Positions 34,487 to 43,153 of a DNA stretch of 64,000 nt are shown in pieces. The notes under the pieces are model-generated. The model saw only the letters and a program-made list of their open reading frames with translations. It searched no databases and was not told the origin of the DNA. Position 1 is the first letter of the stretch, and each line of letters starts with the position of its first letter. This DNA is from Streptomyces litmocidini (GTDB taxonomy: Bacteria > Actinomycetota > Actinomycetes > Streptomycetales > Streptomycetaceae): contig NZ_BMTQ01000005.1 in the NCBI RefSeq assembly GCF_014649755.1, forward strand, positions 1-64,000, given 5' to 3'. Position numbers and translations under genes: made by a program.

Positions 34487-34789
34487 GGGGCCCCCGGGCC
34501 CGGGCCCGGGGCGGCTCCGCGCCCGGGGCCGGTTCCGCGCCGCCGGGCCCGCGGGACGGGGCCCTGGCGGGGCGCCGGCGCGGGGCCGTACGGGGCGAGG
34601 GTTCCGGGACGGGTGCCCGGCGACGGGGGTGTGCCCACCCGTTCCGCCCTGCGGGACGATTGCCCGCACGGTCGACGGCGAGGCCGGGGCGTCCGTGCAC
34701 GTGATCGTGGGCCGGAGCGCTCGCACGGGTGCCCGCCGGCCGCCTCCCGGGCCCGCGTGATGGGCGCGGGAGACGGTGGTCCTGCCGGG
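34487..34789. other. Intergenic stretch of 303 bp, G+C-rich, no gene seen
   Basis: Very G+C-rich, with a 20-nt perfect palindrome CCCCGGGCCCGGGCCCGGGG at 34492-34511 right after the CoA-transferase stop (possible terminator). Beyond it I see no convincing gene, promoter or RNA element. The gap lies between convergent genes. Confidence 0.5.
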
Positions 34790-35833
34790 TTACGGCTTGA
34801 CCAGGACCTTCAGGGCCGTGCGCTCGTCCATCGCCTTGTAGCCGGCCGGGACGCCGTCCAGGCCGACCGTCAGGTCGAAGACCGGGGACGGGTCGATGGT
34901 GCCGGCCAGGACGTCCGGGAGGAGCTCCGGGATGTACGCGCGGACCGGGGCGACGCCACCGCGCAGCGCGATGTTGCGGTCGAACATGACGGACAGGTCG
35001 AGGCCGGTGCCGCTGCCGTGCGGGACGCCGACGTAGCCGATGGAGCCGCCGTCGCGGGCGATCGCGACGGCCGTGCGCATGGACTGCTCGGTGCCCACGG
35101 CCTCGATGACGACGTGGGCGCCCTGCCCGCCGGTGAGCTCGCGGACGGCGGCCTCGGCGGCCTCGCCGCGCTCGGCGACGACGTCGGTGGCGCCGAAGGC
35201 GCGGGCGATGTCGGTGCGGGCGGTGTGCCGGCCGAGCGCGATGATCCGCTCGGCGCCGAGCCGCCTGGCGGCGAGGACGCCGCACAGGCCGACGGCGCCG
35301 TCGCCGACGACGGCGACCGTGGAGCCCTTCGTGACCCCCGCGCCGAGGGCGGCGTGGTGGCCGGTGCCCAGGACGTCGGAGAGGGCGAGCAGCGCGGTCA
35401 GGAGCCGGTCGTCGGAGGCGGCGTCGGCGGGGAGCTTGACGAGGGTGCCGTCGGCGAAGGGGACGCGGACGGCCTCGCCCTGGCCGCCGTCGGAGCCGAC
35501 CGAGCCCCAGAAGCCGCCGCGCGGGCAGGAGGTCTGGAGGCCTTCGGCGCAGTACTCGCAGGTGCCGTCGGACCAGACGAAGGGGGCGACGACGAGGTCG
35601 CCGACGGCGAAGCCGGTGACGTCGGAGCCGGCCGCCTCGACGACGCCGAGGAACTCGTGGCCGATGCGCTGGCCGGGCTGCCGGGCGGCCTCGCCGCGGT
35701 AGGCCCACAGGTCGCTGCCGCAGATGCAGGCGCGCAGGACCCGCAGGACGACGTCCGTGGGCTCCTGGACCACCGGATCGGGCACGTCCTCCACGCGCAT
35801 GTCGAAGGGGGCGTGGATGGTGGTGGCGCGCAT
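34790..35833 (-). CDS. Zinc-dependent alcohol dehydrogenase (MDR superfamily)
   Basis: A 347-residue medium-chain dehydrogenase. The catalytic-zinc residues are in ACICGSDLWAY (Cys about 37) and GQRIGHEFLGVV; the NAD(P) site is VAVVGDGAVGLCGVLAA. The structural-zinc lobe reads SDGTCEYCAEGLQTSC: three of the usual four cysteines remain, with Asp where the first is expected. The overall sequence suggests an IMP-dehydrogenase-free, formaldehyde/sugar alcohol-type dehydrogenase, but the substrate cannot be fixed. It begins 18 bp after the lysoplasmalogenase stop and may be cotranscribed. Confidence 0.9.
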   Translation of the reverse strand: MRATTIHAPFDMRVEDVPDPVVQEPTDVVLRVLRACICGSDLWAYRGEAARQPGQRIGHEFLGVVEAAGSDVTGFAVGDLVVAPFVWSDGTCEYCAEGLQTSCPRGGFWGSVGSDGGQGEAVRVPFADGTLVKLPADAASDDRLLTALLALSDVLGTGHHAALGAGVTKGSTVAVVGDGAVGLCGVLAARRLGAERIIALGRHTARTDIARAFGATDVVAERGEAAEAAVRELTGGQGAHVVIEAVGTEQSMRTAVAIARDGGSIGYVGVPHGSGTGLDLSVMFDRNIALRGGVAPVRAYIPELLPDVLAGTIDPSPVFDLTVGLDGVPAGYKAMDERTALKVLVKP

Positions 35834-35851
35834 GGGGGGTGGTCCTTGCTG

Positions 35852-36517
35852 TCAGACGGTTGTACGACGTTCACCGTACATCGCGCGGAGCGCTCCCGCC
35901 GTCAGCAGGCACTGCGCCGCGACATAGGTCAGCATGACCCAGAAGTCGGGCACCGGCAGCTGCGGCCGACCGGCGACGCCGGTGGCGATGAGGGTGTCGG
36001 ACAGCAGGAACAGGGCGCCGCCGAGGCCGGCGGGGAGCCCGAGGGCGCTGGAACGGTACGCCATCGCGGTGAGCAGCAGCGAGTAGCCGGCGACGGGGAT
36101 CCTCAGCCCGGCGGGGAGGTCGGGCCAGAGGAGCGCGACGGTGCCGGCGAGCGCGGCCGCGTACAGGGCGCCGAGGACCGGGGACGTACGCCTCCGCCCG
36201 AAGAGGACCAGGTAGCAGACGTGTCCGGCGGCGAAGGAACCCATGCCGAGGAGGAAGGACCGGTCGGAGCCGGAGAGCAGGAGGACGTCGCCGGCCCAGC
36301 CGAGGAGGAGCGCGGCGGTGAGCGGCTTCGGGGCGCCGAGGGCGACGGCGTACGCGGCGAGCAGGGGCATCAGGAGCGGTTTGGCGATCTGGTGGCCGAG
36401 GTCGGCGCCGGCGAGCAGGGAGACCAGGTCGACGGCGGCCGCGAGCCCGAAGGCGGCGAGGAGCGCGCGGGAGGCGGCGGTCGGGACGGCGCGGGCGGCC
36501 GTGGGGGCGGTGCTCAC
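35852..36517 (-). CDS. Lysoplasmalogenase family (YhhN/TMEM86) membrane protein
   Basis: A 221-residue polytopic protein with about eight spans of the YhhN family: KPLLMPLLAAYAV, LLLGWAGDVLLLSGSDRSFLLGMGSFAAGHVCYLVLFG (the conserved GDxxL...GxxxFxxxHxxY pattern) and ALFLLSDTLIA. Members cleave the vinyl-ether bond of lysoplasmalogens or remain uncharacterised. The GTG start overlaps the stop of the upstream sterol desaturase remnant (GTGA), so translation is coupled. Confidence 0.88.
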   Translation of the reverse strand: MSTAPTAARAVPTAASRALLAAFGLAAAVDLVSLLAGADLGHQIAKPLLMPLLAAYAVALGAPKPLTAALLLGWAGDVLLLSGSDRSFLLGMGSFAAGHVCYLVLFGRRRTSPVLGALYAAALAGTVALLWPDLPAGLRIPVAGYSLLLTAMAYRSSALGLPAGLGGALFLLSDTLIATGVAGRPQLPVPDFWVMLTYVAAQCLLTAGALRAMYGERRTTV

Positions 36518-37131
36518 GCGGCGGCCCCGGGCGCGGTGCCGGCCTGCGGGGCGGGGCTCGCCCCGGTGGCCGGGGCCGGCTGCCGGCCCCGGCCGCGGAA
36601 GACCCGTCCGGCACGCTCGCGCCAGTCCTGCGCGGCGCGCAGGTCGCGGGCGGTGGCGGCGTGCTCGTGGGTGGCGACGCGCAGCGGGTTGTGGGTGGCG
36701 ATGTCCTTGGTGAGGCCGTAGACGGGCCGCACGGTCTCGCCGGCCCAGGAGCCGAACATCCGGTCCCGGACGATGAGGACGCCGCCGAAGTTCCGGTCCG
36801 GGTAGCCGCCCCGGAAGGCGTGGTGTCCGCGGTGCCGCCAGCAGGAGGGGAAGTCCCGCGCGAGCGGCATGAGCGGGATCGTCCACCGGAGGACGGGGAC
36901 GCGGAGCGGGGTCAGCTCGTCCACGGCGGTGCGGACCGCGACGACGGGGATCTTCCACAGCGCGTCGGAGAGGGGGCTTCCCGGGCCCGTGCCGATGCCG
37001 GTGGCGGCGTCCTTCGCCTCGTGCCCGGCGGCGCCCTCGTCGGGGTGGATCCGGTGGCCGGCCGTCTCCAGGGCGGTGAGCAGGGCGAACGCCGGTACGG
37101 ACCGGAGCACGACATCGGGCGGGTTCGGCAT
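36514..37131 (-). pseudogene. Sterol desaturase/fatty acid hydroxylase family remnant with internal deletion
   Basis: The 205-residue frame matches both ends of the membrane-bound di-iron sterol desaturase family but lacks the middle. The N-terminal part (PDVVLRSVPAFALLTALETAGHRIHPDE...) runs to WRHRGHHA at about residue 107, the position of the first histidine box. It then jumps directly to the far C-terminal block (RGGYPDRNFGGVLIVRDRMFGSW, GLTKDIATHNPLRVATHEHAA). Intact members are about 280-300 residues and need several more His motifs between these points. The frame is open and still coupled to the next gene, so a truncated product may be made, but di-iron catalysis looks lost. Confidence 0.75.
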
Positions 37132-37233
37132 GGCCTCGAGGGTAGGGGCGGCGGCCGTGGGCGGCCAGACGTCGTTACCGACAAGTATGCGAGACGACTT
37201 GTCAGCAGGCTTCGGCACCTTCCGACAAGCGGC

Positions 37234-37950
37234 TCAGACCCCCGCCGCTCCCAGCAGGGTCCCGGCCCCGTAGGTGACCGCCATCGCGAGGGCGCCGCCC
37301 GCCACGTTGCGCAGGATCGCGGGGCCCGTGGGGGCGTCGCCGAGGCGGGCGCTCCACCAGCCGGTGAGCACGAGGGCGGCGAGGACGGAGAGGACCGTGA
37401 TCCAGAGGCGGGCGGAGGCCGGCGGGAGGACGATCGCGAGGAGCGGGAGGAGGGCGCCGACGGTGAAGGCGAGGAAGCTGGCGCCGGCCGCGTGCCAGGG
37501 GTTGGTGAGGTCGTCGGGGTCGATGCCGAGCTCCACGCGCGCGTGGGCGCGCAGGGCGTCGCGGGCGGTGAGCTGTTCGGCGGCCTCGCGGGCCACTTCC
37601 GGGGAGAGGCCCCGGGCGGCCAGCAGGTCGGTCAGTTCGGCGAGTTCGGCCTCCGGCTGTTCGCGCAGCTCGCGCTTCTCCTGGGCGAGCGCGGCCCGCT
37701 CCGAGTCGCGCTGGCTGGAGACCGAGACGTACTCCCCCGCCGCCATCGACATGGAACCGGCGAGCAGCCCCGAGAGGCCGGCCGTGAGCAGGGCGGCCCG
37801 GGACTCGGTGGCGCCGGCGACGCCGACGACGAGGCCGGCGGTGGAGACGACGCCGTCGTTGGCTCCGAGCACGGCCGCCCGGAGCCAGTTGAGACGGGTG
37901 CCGAGGCCGCCGCCGTGGGCCTCGTCCTCGTGTACGGGGGCTTCAGTCAC
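37234..37950 (-). CDS. VIT1/CCC1 family metal ion transporter
   Basis: A 238-residue vacuolar-iron-transporter-like protein. Hallmarks: LRAAVLGANDGVVSTAGLVVGVAGA at the N-terminus (first span), SGLLAGSMSMAAGEYVSVSSQRD (second span plus motif), a cytoplasmic Glu-rich helical metal-binding region (about 85-150), and three C-terminal spans. It probably exports Fe2+ or Mn2+. It starts 24 bp after the second amidohydrolase gene, so it may belong to that transcript. Confidence 0.92.
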   Translation of the reverse strand: MTEAPVHEDEAHGGGLGTRLNWLRAAVLGANDGVVSTAGLVVGVAGATESRAALLTAGLSGLLAGSMSMAAGEYVSVSSQRDSERAALAQEKRELREQPEAELAELTDLLAARGLSPEVAREAAEQLTARDALRAHARVELGIDPDDLTNPWHAAGASFLAFTVGALLPLLAIVLPPASARLWITVLSVLAALVLTGWWSARLGDAPTGPAILRNVAGGALAMAVTYGAGTLLGAAGV

Positions 37951-37974
37951 TCCAGGAGGGTCGCATCCGCCGCC

Positions 37975-39237
37975 TCACCACACGCGGACCGACCCGCCCG
38001 GGGCGAAGGCCGGGCTGGTGGCGTCCGCGGGGACCTCCTCCAGGGGCCGGGCGATCTCCTCGACGGTCGGGCCGTGGACGGCGGCGAGGCGGTCGAGGAG
38101 GGCGAGGTCGAAGCCGTAGACGCGGGCCGCGTTCCCGCCGGCCATGGCGGCGACCTCCTCCCGGGGCAGCCCCGCGTAGGCGATGCGGAGGCCTTCGCGG
38201 GAGTACGGGGTGGTGCCCTCGTCGTGCGGGTAGTCGCTGCCCCACATGATCTTGTCGAGGCCGATCCGGTCGCGCAGCGGCACCTCGTGGGGGCGCATGA
38301 AGCTCGCGCCGACGAAACAGTGGTCCCGCCAGACCTCGCCGGGGCCCTTGCCCATGGACTCGGCGAGGCCGGCGCCGAACCTGGACTCGGCGGTGGCGGC
38401 CCTCGTCGCGGCCGACACCAGACGCCGGTGGTAGTAGTCCAGCATGTCGAGCACGCCCGGGATCCAGCCCGAGCCCTGCTCGGTCAGGACCAGCTTGAGC
38501 CCCGGGTGGCGCCGGAACGCGCCGCCGAAGACCAGGTGCCACAGGGCCCGGTGGGAGAACCAGGTGGTCTCCACCATGAACACCGCGCGGGCGGCCGGTT
38601 CGTCGCCCAGCGGTGGCGAGGCGGAGCCGCCGTGGTGGTTGACCGGGACGTCGAGCTCGGCGCAGACCGCCCAGATCGGGTCGTACGCCTCGGAGTACAG
38701 CTCGGGGACGGGCGAGCCCGGCGGGACCCCCGGCAGCAGGATGCCGCCGGTCAGCCCGGCCTCGCGGGCGCGGCGGATCTCCGCGACCGCCGCGTCCACG
38801 TCGTTGAGGAGGATCTGCGCCACGCCCGCCCTGCGCCCCGGTGCGTCCGCGCAGAAGTCGGCCAGCCAGCGGTTGTGCGCCTGGAGCCCGGCCCAGCGCC
38901 GCTCGTACTCGGCGCGGGTGGGGGGCTGGGCCATCAGGGAGGCCCCGGGGAAGAACGGCGGGATGGTGTTCGGGAAGACCACCTCGGCGACGATGCCGTC
39001 CGCCTCCAGTTCGCGCAGCCTGCGCCCCGAGTTCCAGTTGCGGTCGGCGGTGTCGGCGAGGAGGTCCTCGTAGGGGTTGACGTAGGTCGCCGCCCAGGCG
39101 TCGAAGTCGTCGTGGTGCTTCTTCTCCAGGTACGGCCTGTAGTCGAGGAGGTCGGCGCCGGCGTGGCAGTCGGCGGAGATCACGGTGTAGCGGTCGGTGG
39201 CGGTGGAGCGGTCGGCCGCGGGGCGGCGGTCGGTCAC
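37975..39237 (-). CDS. Amidohydrolase family 2 protein (decarboxylase-like TIM barrel), copy B
   Basis: A 420-residue metal-dependent TIM-barrel protein of the amidohydrolase-2 group (ACMSD/vanillate-decarboxylase relatives). N-terminal motif VISADCHAGADLLDYRPYL, VPVNHHGGSA mid-barrel and the C-terminal KIMWGSDYPHDEGTTPY (metal Asp) are present. The start GTG overlaps the previous stop (GTGA). It is the fourth gene of a tight catabolic operon and is a diverged paralogue of the preceding gene. Hydrolase or decarboxylase activity on a cyclic or branched acid is possible; substrate unknown. Confidence 0.88.
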   Translation of the reverse strand: MTDRRPAADRSTATDRYTVISADCHAGADLLDYRPYLEKKHHDDFDAWAATYVNPYEDLLADTADRNWNSGRRLRELEADGIVAEVVFPNTIPPFFPGASLMAQPPTRAEYERRWAGLQAHNRWLADFCADAPGRRAGVAQILLNDVDAAVAEIRRAREAGLTGGILLPGVPPGSPVPELYSEAYDPIWAVCAELDVPVNHHGGSASPPLGDEPAARAVFMVETTWFSHRALWHLVFGGAFRRHPGLKLVLTEQGSGWIPGVLDMLDYYHRRLVSAATRAATAESRFGAGLAESMGKGPGEVWRDHCFVGASFMRPHEVPLRDRIGLDKIMWGSDYPHDEGTTPYSREGLRIAYAGLPREEVAAMAGGNAARVYGFDLALLDRLAAVHGPTVEEIARPLEEVPADATSPAFAPGGSVRVW

Positions 39238-40526
39238 GGGTTCACCCCCAGGACCGGGAACTCGTGGTCGGTGAGCCAGTGCCTGCCGGCCTCGCGCGAG
39301 CGGGCCCAGGAGGCCTCGACGGCGGCCTGGTCGGCGGGCTGGCCGAGGTCGGCGGGGGTGGGGCCGATGCGACGGGCTGTCGGATCCAGTGTCCGGACGT
39401 CGAACCCGAAGACCTCCGCGGCGGCGAGACCGAGCATCCGCCGCGTCTCCCCGACCGGGATGTCGTGGAAGGTCTTCCGCAGCCACGCGCGCGTGTCCGG
39501 CCACGTGCCCTCCGGGTGCGGGAAGTCCGAGCCCCACAGGATGTTGTCGACGCCGATCTCGTACCGCTGCGCGAGTTCGCGCCGCTTGGTGTTGGTGGCG
39601 CAGACGAAGACCTGCCGGTCCAGGTACTCGCTCGGCGGCCGCTTCAGCTCCGCGAACGGGGACAGCTTCTTGCCGCCGTGCGCGCCCAGGTAGAGCCGGT
39701 CCATGAACCAGAGCAGGTTCGGCAGCCACCAGCAGCCGGACTCGGCGATCCCGAACCGCAGTCCGGGGTGGCGCTCGAAGACGCCCGACCAGAGCAGGAA
39801 CCACAGCGGCCTGGCCGGCCACCAGGTGACCTCGGAGACGTAGATCCCGAGGTGGTCCCCGTACTCCTCGCGCGGCGCCGCCCCGGAGTGCGTGACGACC
39901 GGCATGCCGGTCTCGGCGGCCGCCGCCCACACCGGGTCGTAACACCGGTCGTGGTACGGCGCCTTGTCCACCCACATGGAGGGGATCATGAGCGCGCCGA
40001 GCCCGGACTCCTTGGCGCGGTGGATCTCGGCGACGACCTCGCGGACGTCGGCGGTGACGGGGAGGAGGGCGACCCCGCAGTGCCGGGACGGGTTCGCGGA
40101 GACGAACTCGGCGAGCCAGCGGTTGTGCGCCCGCGCACCCGCCATGCCGAGCTCCGGGTCCTGGTCGCCGGAGAGACCGAGGCCGACGCCGAAGGGCGCG
40201 GCGGTCCGGCTGTCGACGGCGTCCGCGTCGGGGAAGACGACCTCGGCGGCCACCCCGTCGCCGTCGAGCTCCTTGATGCGCCGGGCCGGGTCCCAACCGC
40301 CCCGCAGACCCTCCTCGTTGTCGCTGAACCACGTGGCCGCGAAGGCCTCGTTGCGCACCCCGAGCCGGGTCATGGCTTCCCGGCGGGCCTCGCGTCCCGC
40401 CAGGAAGTCGTCGAAGTCCCGGTGGAAGCGGGGGTCGAGATAGGGCCGGTACTCCTCGGTGGGCAGCCCGGCGTGGCAGTCGGAGGAGATGATCAGATAC
40501 GGGTCCTCATGGCGCTCGTTGCTCAT
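39234..40526 (-). CDS. Amidohydrolase family 2 protein, copy A
   Basis: A 430-residue paralogue of the next gene with the same layout: LIISSDCHAGLPTEEYRPYLDPRFHRDFDDFL at the N-terminus, VVTHSGAAPREEYGDH in the middle and NILWGSDFPHPEGTWPD near the C-terminus. The two differ enough to act on different compounds or to form a heteromer. It lies 11 bp after the SDR gene and overlaps copy B by 4 bp. Confidence 0.88.
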   Translation of the reverse strand: MSNERHEDPYLIISSDCHAGLPTEEYRPYLDPRFHRDFDDFLAGREARREAMTRLGVRNEAFAATWFSDNEEGLRGGWDPARRIKELDGDGVAAEVVFPDADAVDSRTAAPFGVGLGLSGDQDPELGMAGARAHNRWLAEFVSANPSRHCGVALLPVTADVREVVAEIHRAKESGLGALMIPSMWVDKAPYHDRCYDPVWAAAAETGMPVVTHSGAAPREEYGDHLGIYVSEVTWWPARPLWFLLWSGVFERHPGLRFGIAESGCWWLPNLLWFMDRLYLGAHGGKKLSPFAELKRPPSEYLDRQVFVCATNTKRRELAQRYEIGVDNILWGSDFPHPEGTWPDTRAWLRKTFHDIPVGETRRMLGLAAAEVFGFDVRTLDPTARRIGPTPADLGQPADQAAVEASWARSREAGRHWLTDHEFPVLGVNP

Positions 40527-40537
40527 GGCGAAGCCCC

Positions 40538-41422
40538 TCAGTCGAGGATGAAACTCTCCAGGTACGACGGGTTGGCGCGGTCGAGCATGGACTGCGAGCG
40601 CGCCTTGATCTGACGGTCGCTGTGCTCACTGGCGGGCAGCATCCAGAAGCGGTCGGCGCGGATGCCGTCGACGACGTGCCCGGCGACCTCCTCCACCGGC
40701 GTGAAGGCCACCTCGCGCCCGGCCTCCTTCATCGCCGCCTCCCACTGGTCGAGGCTGCGGTACGGGGCCTTCCGGGGCCGCTGCTTGGCGTACCGCTCGG
40801 GCCGGTTGCGGTGCGACTCCCACAGTCCGGTGCGGAGCATGTGCGGGCCCGGGAAGAGCACGGAGGCGCCCACGCGCGCGTGCTCGGCCTTCAGGTGCGC
40901 GTACAGGGACTCGGTCATGGTGACGACGGCCGCCTTGGTGACCGCGTACACGGAGGCGGTGGGCAGCGGGGCGATGCCGCCGTCGCCGGAGGAGGTGTTC
41001 ACCACGTGGCCGGGTTCGCCGCCCGCGAGCATGCGGGGGACGAAGGCCTGGACGCCGTGGAAGACGCCCCAGACGTTGACGGAGAAGGCCCACTTCCAGT
41101 CGTTCGGCTCGTGCTCCCACATGCGGCCCTCGGCGCCGGAGCCGACGCCCGCGTTGTTGCAGAGGACGTGGACGGCCCCGAAGGCGTCGTACGCGGCGTC
41201 GGCGAACGCCCGCACCTCGTCGGGGTCCGAGACGTCGACCGTCCGGGCGAGGACCTGCGCCCCGCTCGCCATCAGCTCGTCGGCGGCCTCCGCGAGCGCT
41301 CCCCGCTCGACGTCCCCGAGGACGACGGCGAGGCCCTCGGCGGCGAAGCGGCGGGCCATCGCGAGGCCGATGCCGCTCGCCGCGCCCGTGACGACGGCGA
41401 CCTGTCCCTCGCGCAGCTCCAT
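40538..41422 (-). CDS. SDR family NAD(P)-dependent oxidoreductase
   Basis: A 294-residue classical SDR: VVTGAASGIGLAMARRFA cofactor site, DV at LARTVDVSDPDEVRAF, LCNNAGVG, catalytic Ser in NTSSGDGGI and YAVTKAAVVTMTESL (Tyr/Lys). Second gene of the catabolic operon; its ATG overlaps the acetoacetate-decarboxylase-like stop by one base. Probably oxidises or reduces a hydroxyl/keto intermediate made or used by the neighbouring enzymes. Confidence 0.92.
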   Translation of the reverse strand: MELREGQVAVVTGAASGIGLAMARRFAAEGLAVVLGDVERGALAEAADELMASGAQVLARTVDVSDPDEVRAFADAAYDAFGAVHVLCNNAGVGSGAEGRMWEHEPNDWKWAFSVNVWGVFHGVQAFVPRMLAGGEPGHVVNTSSGDGGIAPLPTASVYAVTKAAVVTMTESLYAHLKAEHARVGASVLFPGPHMLRTGLWESHRNRPERYAKQRPRKAPYRSLDQWEAAMKEAGREVAFTPVEEVAGHVVDGIRADRFWMLPASEHSDRQIKARSQSMLDRANPSYLESFILD

Positions 41423-42219
41423 CAGGCGCTTCCTTCCGGGGGTCCGTCGAGGATCTGGAGCGGGTCGTCGTACCGCTGGTGGACGAAGGGCAGCAGGTCC
41501 CGGGCGGAGACGCGCTCGGCGACCGTGCCCTTCTGGTCGGTGGTCTTCTCGCCGATCGTGATCTCGACGAGCCGGCGCACGGGGAGGTCGGCGACCGGGT
41601 CGTACATGGACTCGCGCAGGACCACGTCGCCCGTGATCCGCTCCAGCTTCCGCACCTTCTCGTTCCGGACGCAGTGGACGAGGACGGGGTCGGCGTCGAA
41701 GCCGGTCCCCTCCACGCCCGGCAGGAACTTGAAGTAGAAGTCGGTCTTCTCGACGGGCTCCGGCAGCGGCAGCGGGCCGGAGACCGCGCCGCGCACCTCC
41801 ACGAAGGCGATGCCGTGCCGGGCGAGGGCGGCGCGCACGACGAGCCCGTCGCGCACGACGGTGACCTCGCCCAGCTTCTTCGGCTCGCCGAAGACCTCGC
41901 GCCCGCCGATCAGGGCCCGCTCGTGGGTCATCGGCATGACCAGCGGGTACCAGCCCTCCCGGTCGCCGTGGGCTGCGGCGACGGCCACCGAGCCGGCGCC
42001 GAGCGGATGGCTCGGCAGGTCGACCTTGCTGATGTTGGCGCGCACGAGAGGGCGCGCGGTGGGTTTCAGCGGGGGCGGCAGGACCGCCGCCACGACGTCC
42101 GGGTCGGTCTCCCAGACGGCGACCACGCCGGTGGACCAGATGTCGGGGAGCCTGGCGGACCGCTCGCGGGCCGCCGCCGCCTCCGCGTCGCCGCGAGCCC
42201 CGTACCGTACTCGTGCCAT
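41422..42219 (-). CDS. Acetoacetate decarboxylase family protein
   Basis: A 265-residue Adc-fold protein. The Schiff-base lysine motif is in GREVFGEPKKLGEV, and the surrounding VMPMTHERALIGG and FYFKFLPGVEG blocks fit the family. Adc-like enzymes decarboxylate beta-keto acids or act as aldolase-dehydratases. This is the first gene of the operon; it starts at the ATG preceded by an AAGGGCGG-like site, and a perfect TGTAACA-C-TGTTACA operator lies 31 bp upstream. Confidence 0.88.
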   Translation of the reverse strand: MARVRYGARGDAEAAAARERSARLPDIWSTGVVAVWETDPDVVAAVLPPPLKPTARPLVRANISKVDLPSHPLGAGSVAVAAAHGDREGWYPLVMPMTHERALIGGREVFGEPKKLGEVTVVRDGLVVRAALARHGIAFVEVRGAVSGPLPLPEPVEKTDFYFKFLPGVEGTGFDADPVLVHCVRNEKVRKLERITGDVVLRESMYDPVADLPVRRLVEITIGEKTTDQKGTVAERVSARDLLPFVHQRYDDPLQILDGPPEGSA

Positions 42220-42249
42220 GACGTACCGCCCTTCGGGAACGTATCGGCC

Positions 42250-42264
42250 TGTAACACTGTTACA
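42250..42264. promoter_or_regulatory. TetR-type operator between divergent catabolic operon and regulator
   Basis: TGTAACA-C-TGTTACA, a perfect 7-bp inverted repeat with a single central base, at the middle of the 98-bp divergent gap. Size, symmetry and place are those of a TetR-family operator controlling both directions. Confidence 0.8.
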
Positions 42265-42317
42265 CCGACCGCCGCGAAGGGGAAAGAGGGCCGCACGAAC
42301 AGGAGTTGGGGGAACCG

Positions 42318-42941
42318 ATGACACGCTCCGCGCTGACCCGCGACGAGGTCCTGGACACGGCGGCCGCCCTGGTGAGGGAGCACGGCCCGGCCGCGCTGAC
42401 GATGCGTCGGCTCGCCGCCGAACTCGGCACCGCGGTCACCTCGATCTACTGGCACGTCGGCAACCGCGAGTCGCTCCTCGACGCCCTCGTCGCCCGCACC
42501 GTCGCCGACCTCGGCACGATCCGCCCCCGGGGCGCGACCCCTGCCGAGCGGATCGTCTCGGTCGCCCGCGCGCTGCGCCGCGCCCTGCGCGAGCGCCCGC
42601 ACCTGGTGGCGATGGTCCACGAGCGCGGCCTGACGGAACGCATGTTCCTGCCGGCCCAGCGCGCCCTGGTCCACGAGGCGCACGCGGCGGGGCTGCGCGG
42701 CTCCCGCGCGGCCGCCCTGGTCCACGCGGTCCAGTTCCAGGTCGTCGGCCACGTCCTCGTCGAGCGCAACCGGGAACGCGCCCCCGCCCAGCCGCCGGCC
42801 GAGACGGACCTCTGGGCCACGGAGCCGACCGGCCTCCCCGCTCCCGACCCGGAACTCGCCCGCGCCCTCGCCGCCCCGGTCGACACGGAGGCCGTGTTCC
42901 TGGTGGCGGTGCGCGCACTGGTGGCGGGGCTGCTGCCCTGA
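42318..42941 (+). CDS. TetR family transcriptional regulator
   Basis: A 207-residue TetR-like repressor. The DNA-binding domain (about 1-55) contains LTRDEVLDTAAALVREHGPAALTMRRLAAELGTAVTSIYWHVGNRESLLDALV; the C-terminal effector domain is helical and poorly conserved. The ATG is preceded by a GGGGGAA purine run; a TTG 12 bp earlier, next to AGGAG, is an alternative. Its position opposite the decarboxylase-SDR-amidohydrolase operon, with a shared operator, makes it the likely repressor of that operon. Confidence 0.92.
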   Translation: MTRSALTRDEVLDTAAALVREHGPAALTMRRLAAELGTAVTSIYWHVGNRESLLDALVARTVADLGTIRPRGATPAERIVSVARALRRALRERPHLVAMVHERGLTERMFLPAQRALVHEAHAAGLRGSRAAALVHAVQFQVVGHVLVERNRERAPAQPPAETDLWATEPTGLPAPDPELARALAAPVDTEAVFLVAVRALVAGLLP

Positions 42942-43153
42942 GGAGACCGGGCCGCCGCGCCGGGCCACCGGAGAAGCCGCGCCGGGCCGCCGGGAAAGCC
43001 GCACCGCACCGCACGCCGCCCGCGCCCCCGCGCGCGGGGGACGGCGGCGGATCACGGCCGGGACGGGAGCGGATCACGACCGGAACGGTGGCGGGTCGCC
43101 GCCGCGGAATCCGGAACCGGGGGCCCGGTTGTCCGTGGAGGCCCGTATTCTCA

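Noticed and set aside
37975..42941. Secondary-metabolite biosynthetic cluster
   Set aside because: No PKS, NRPS, terpene or RiPP core gene; the enzymes fit catabolism.
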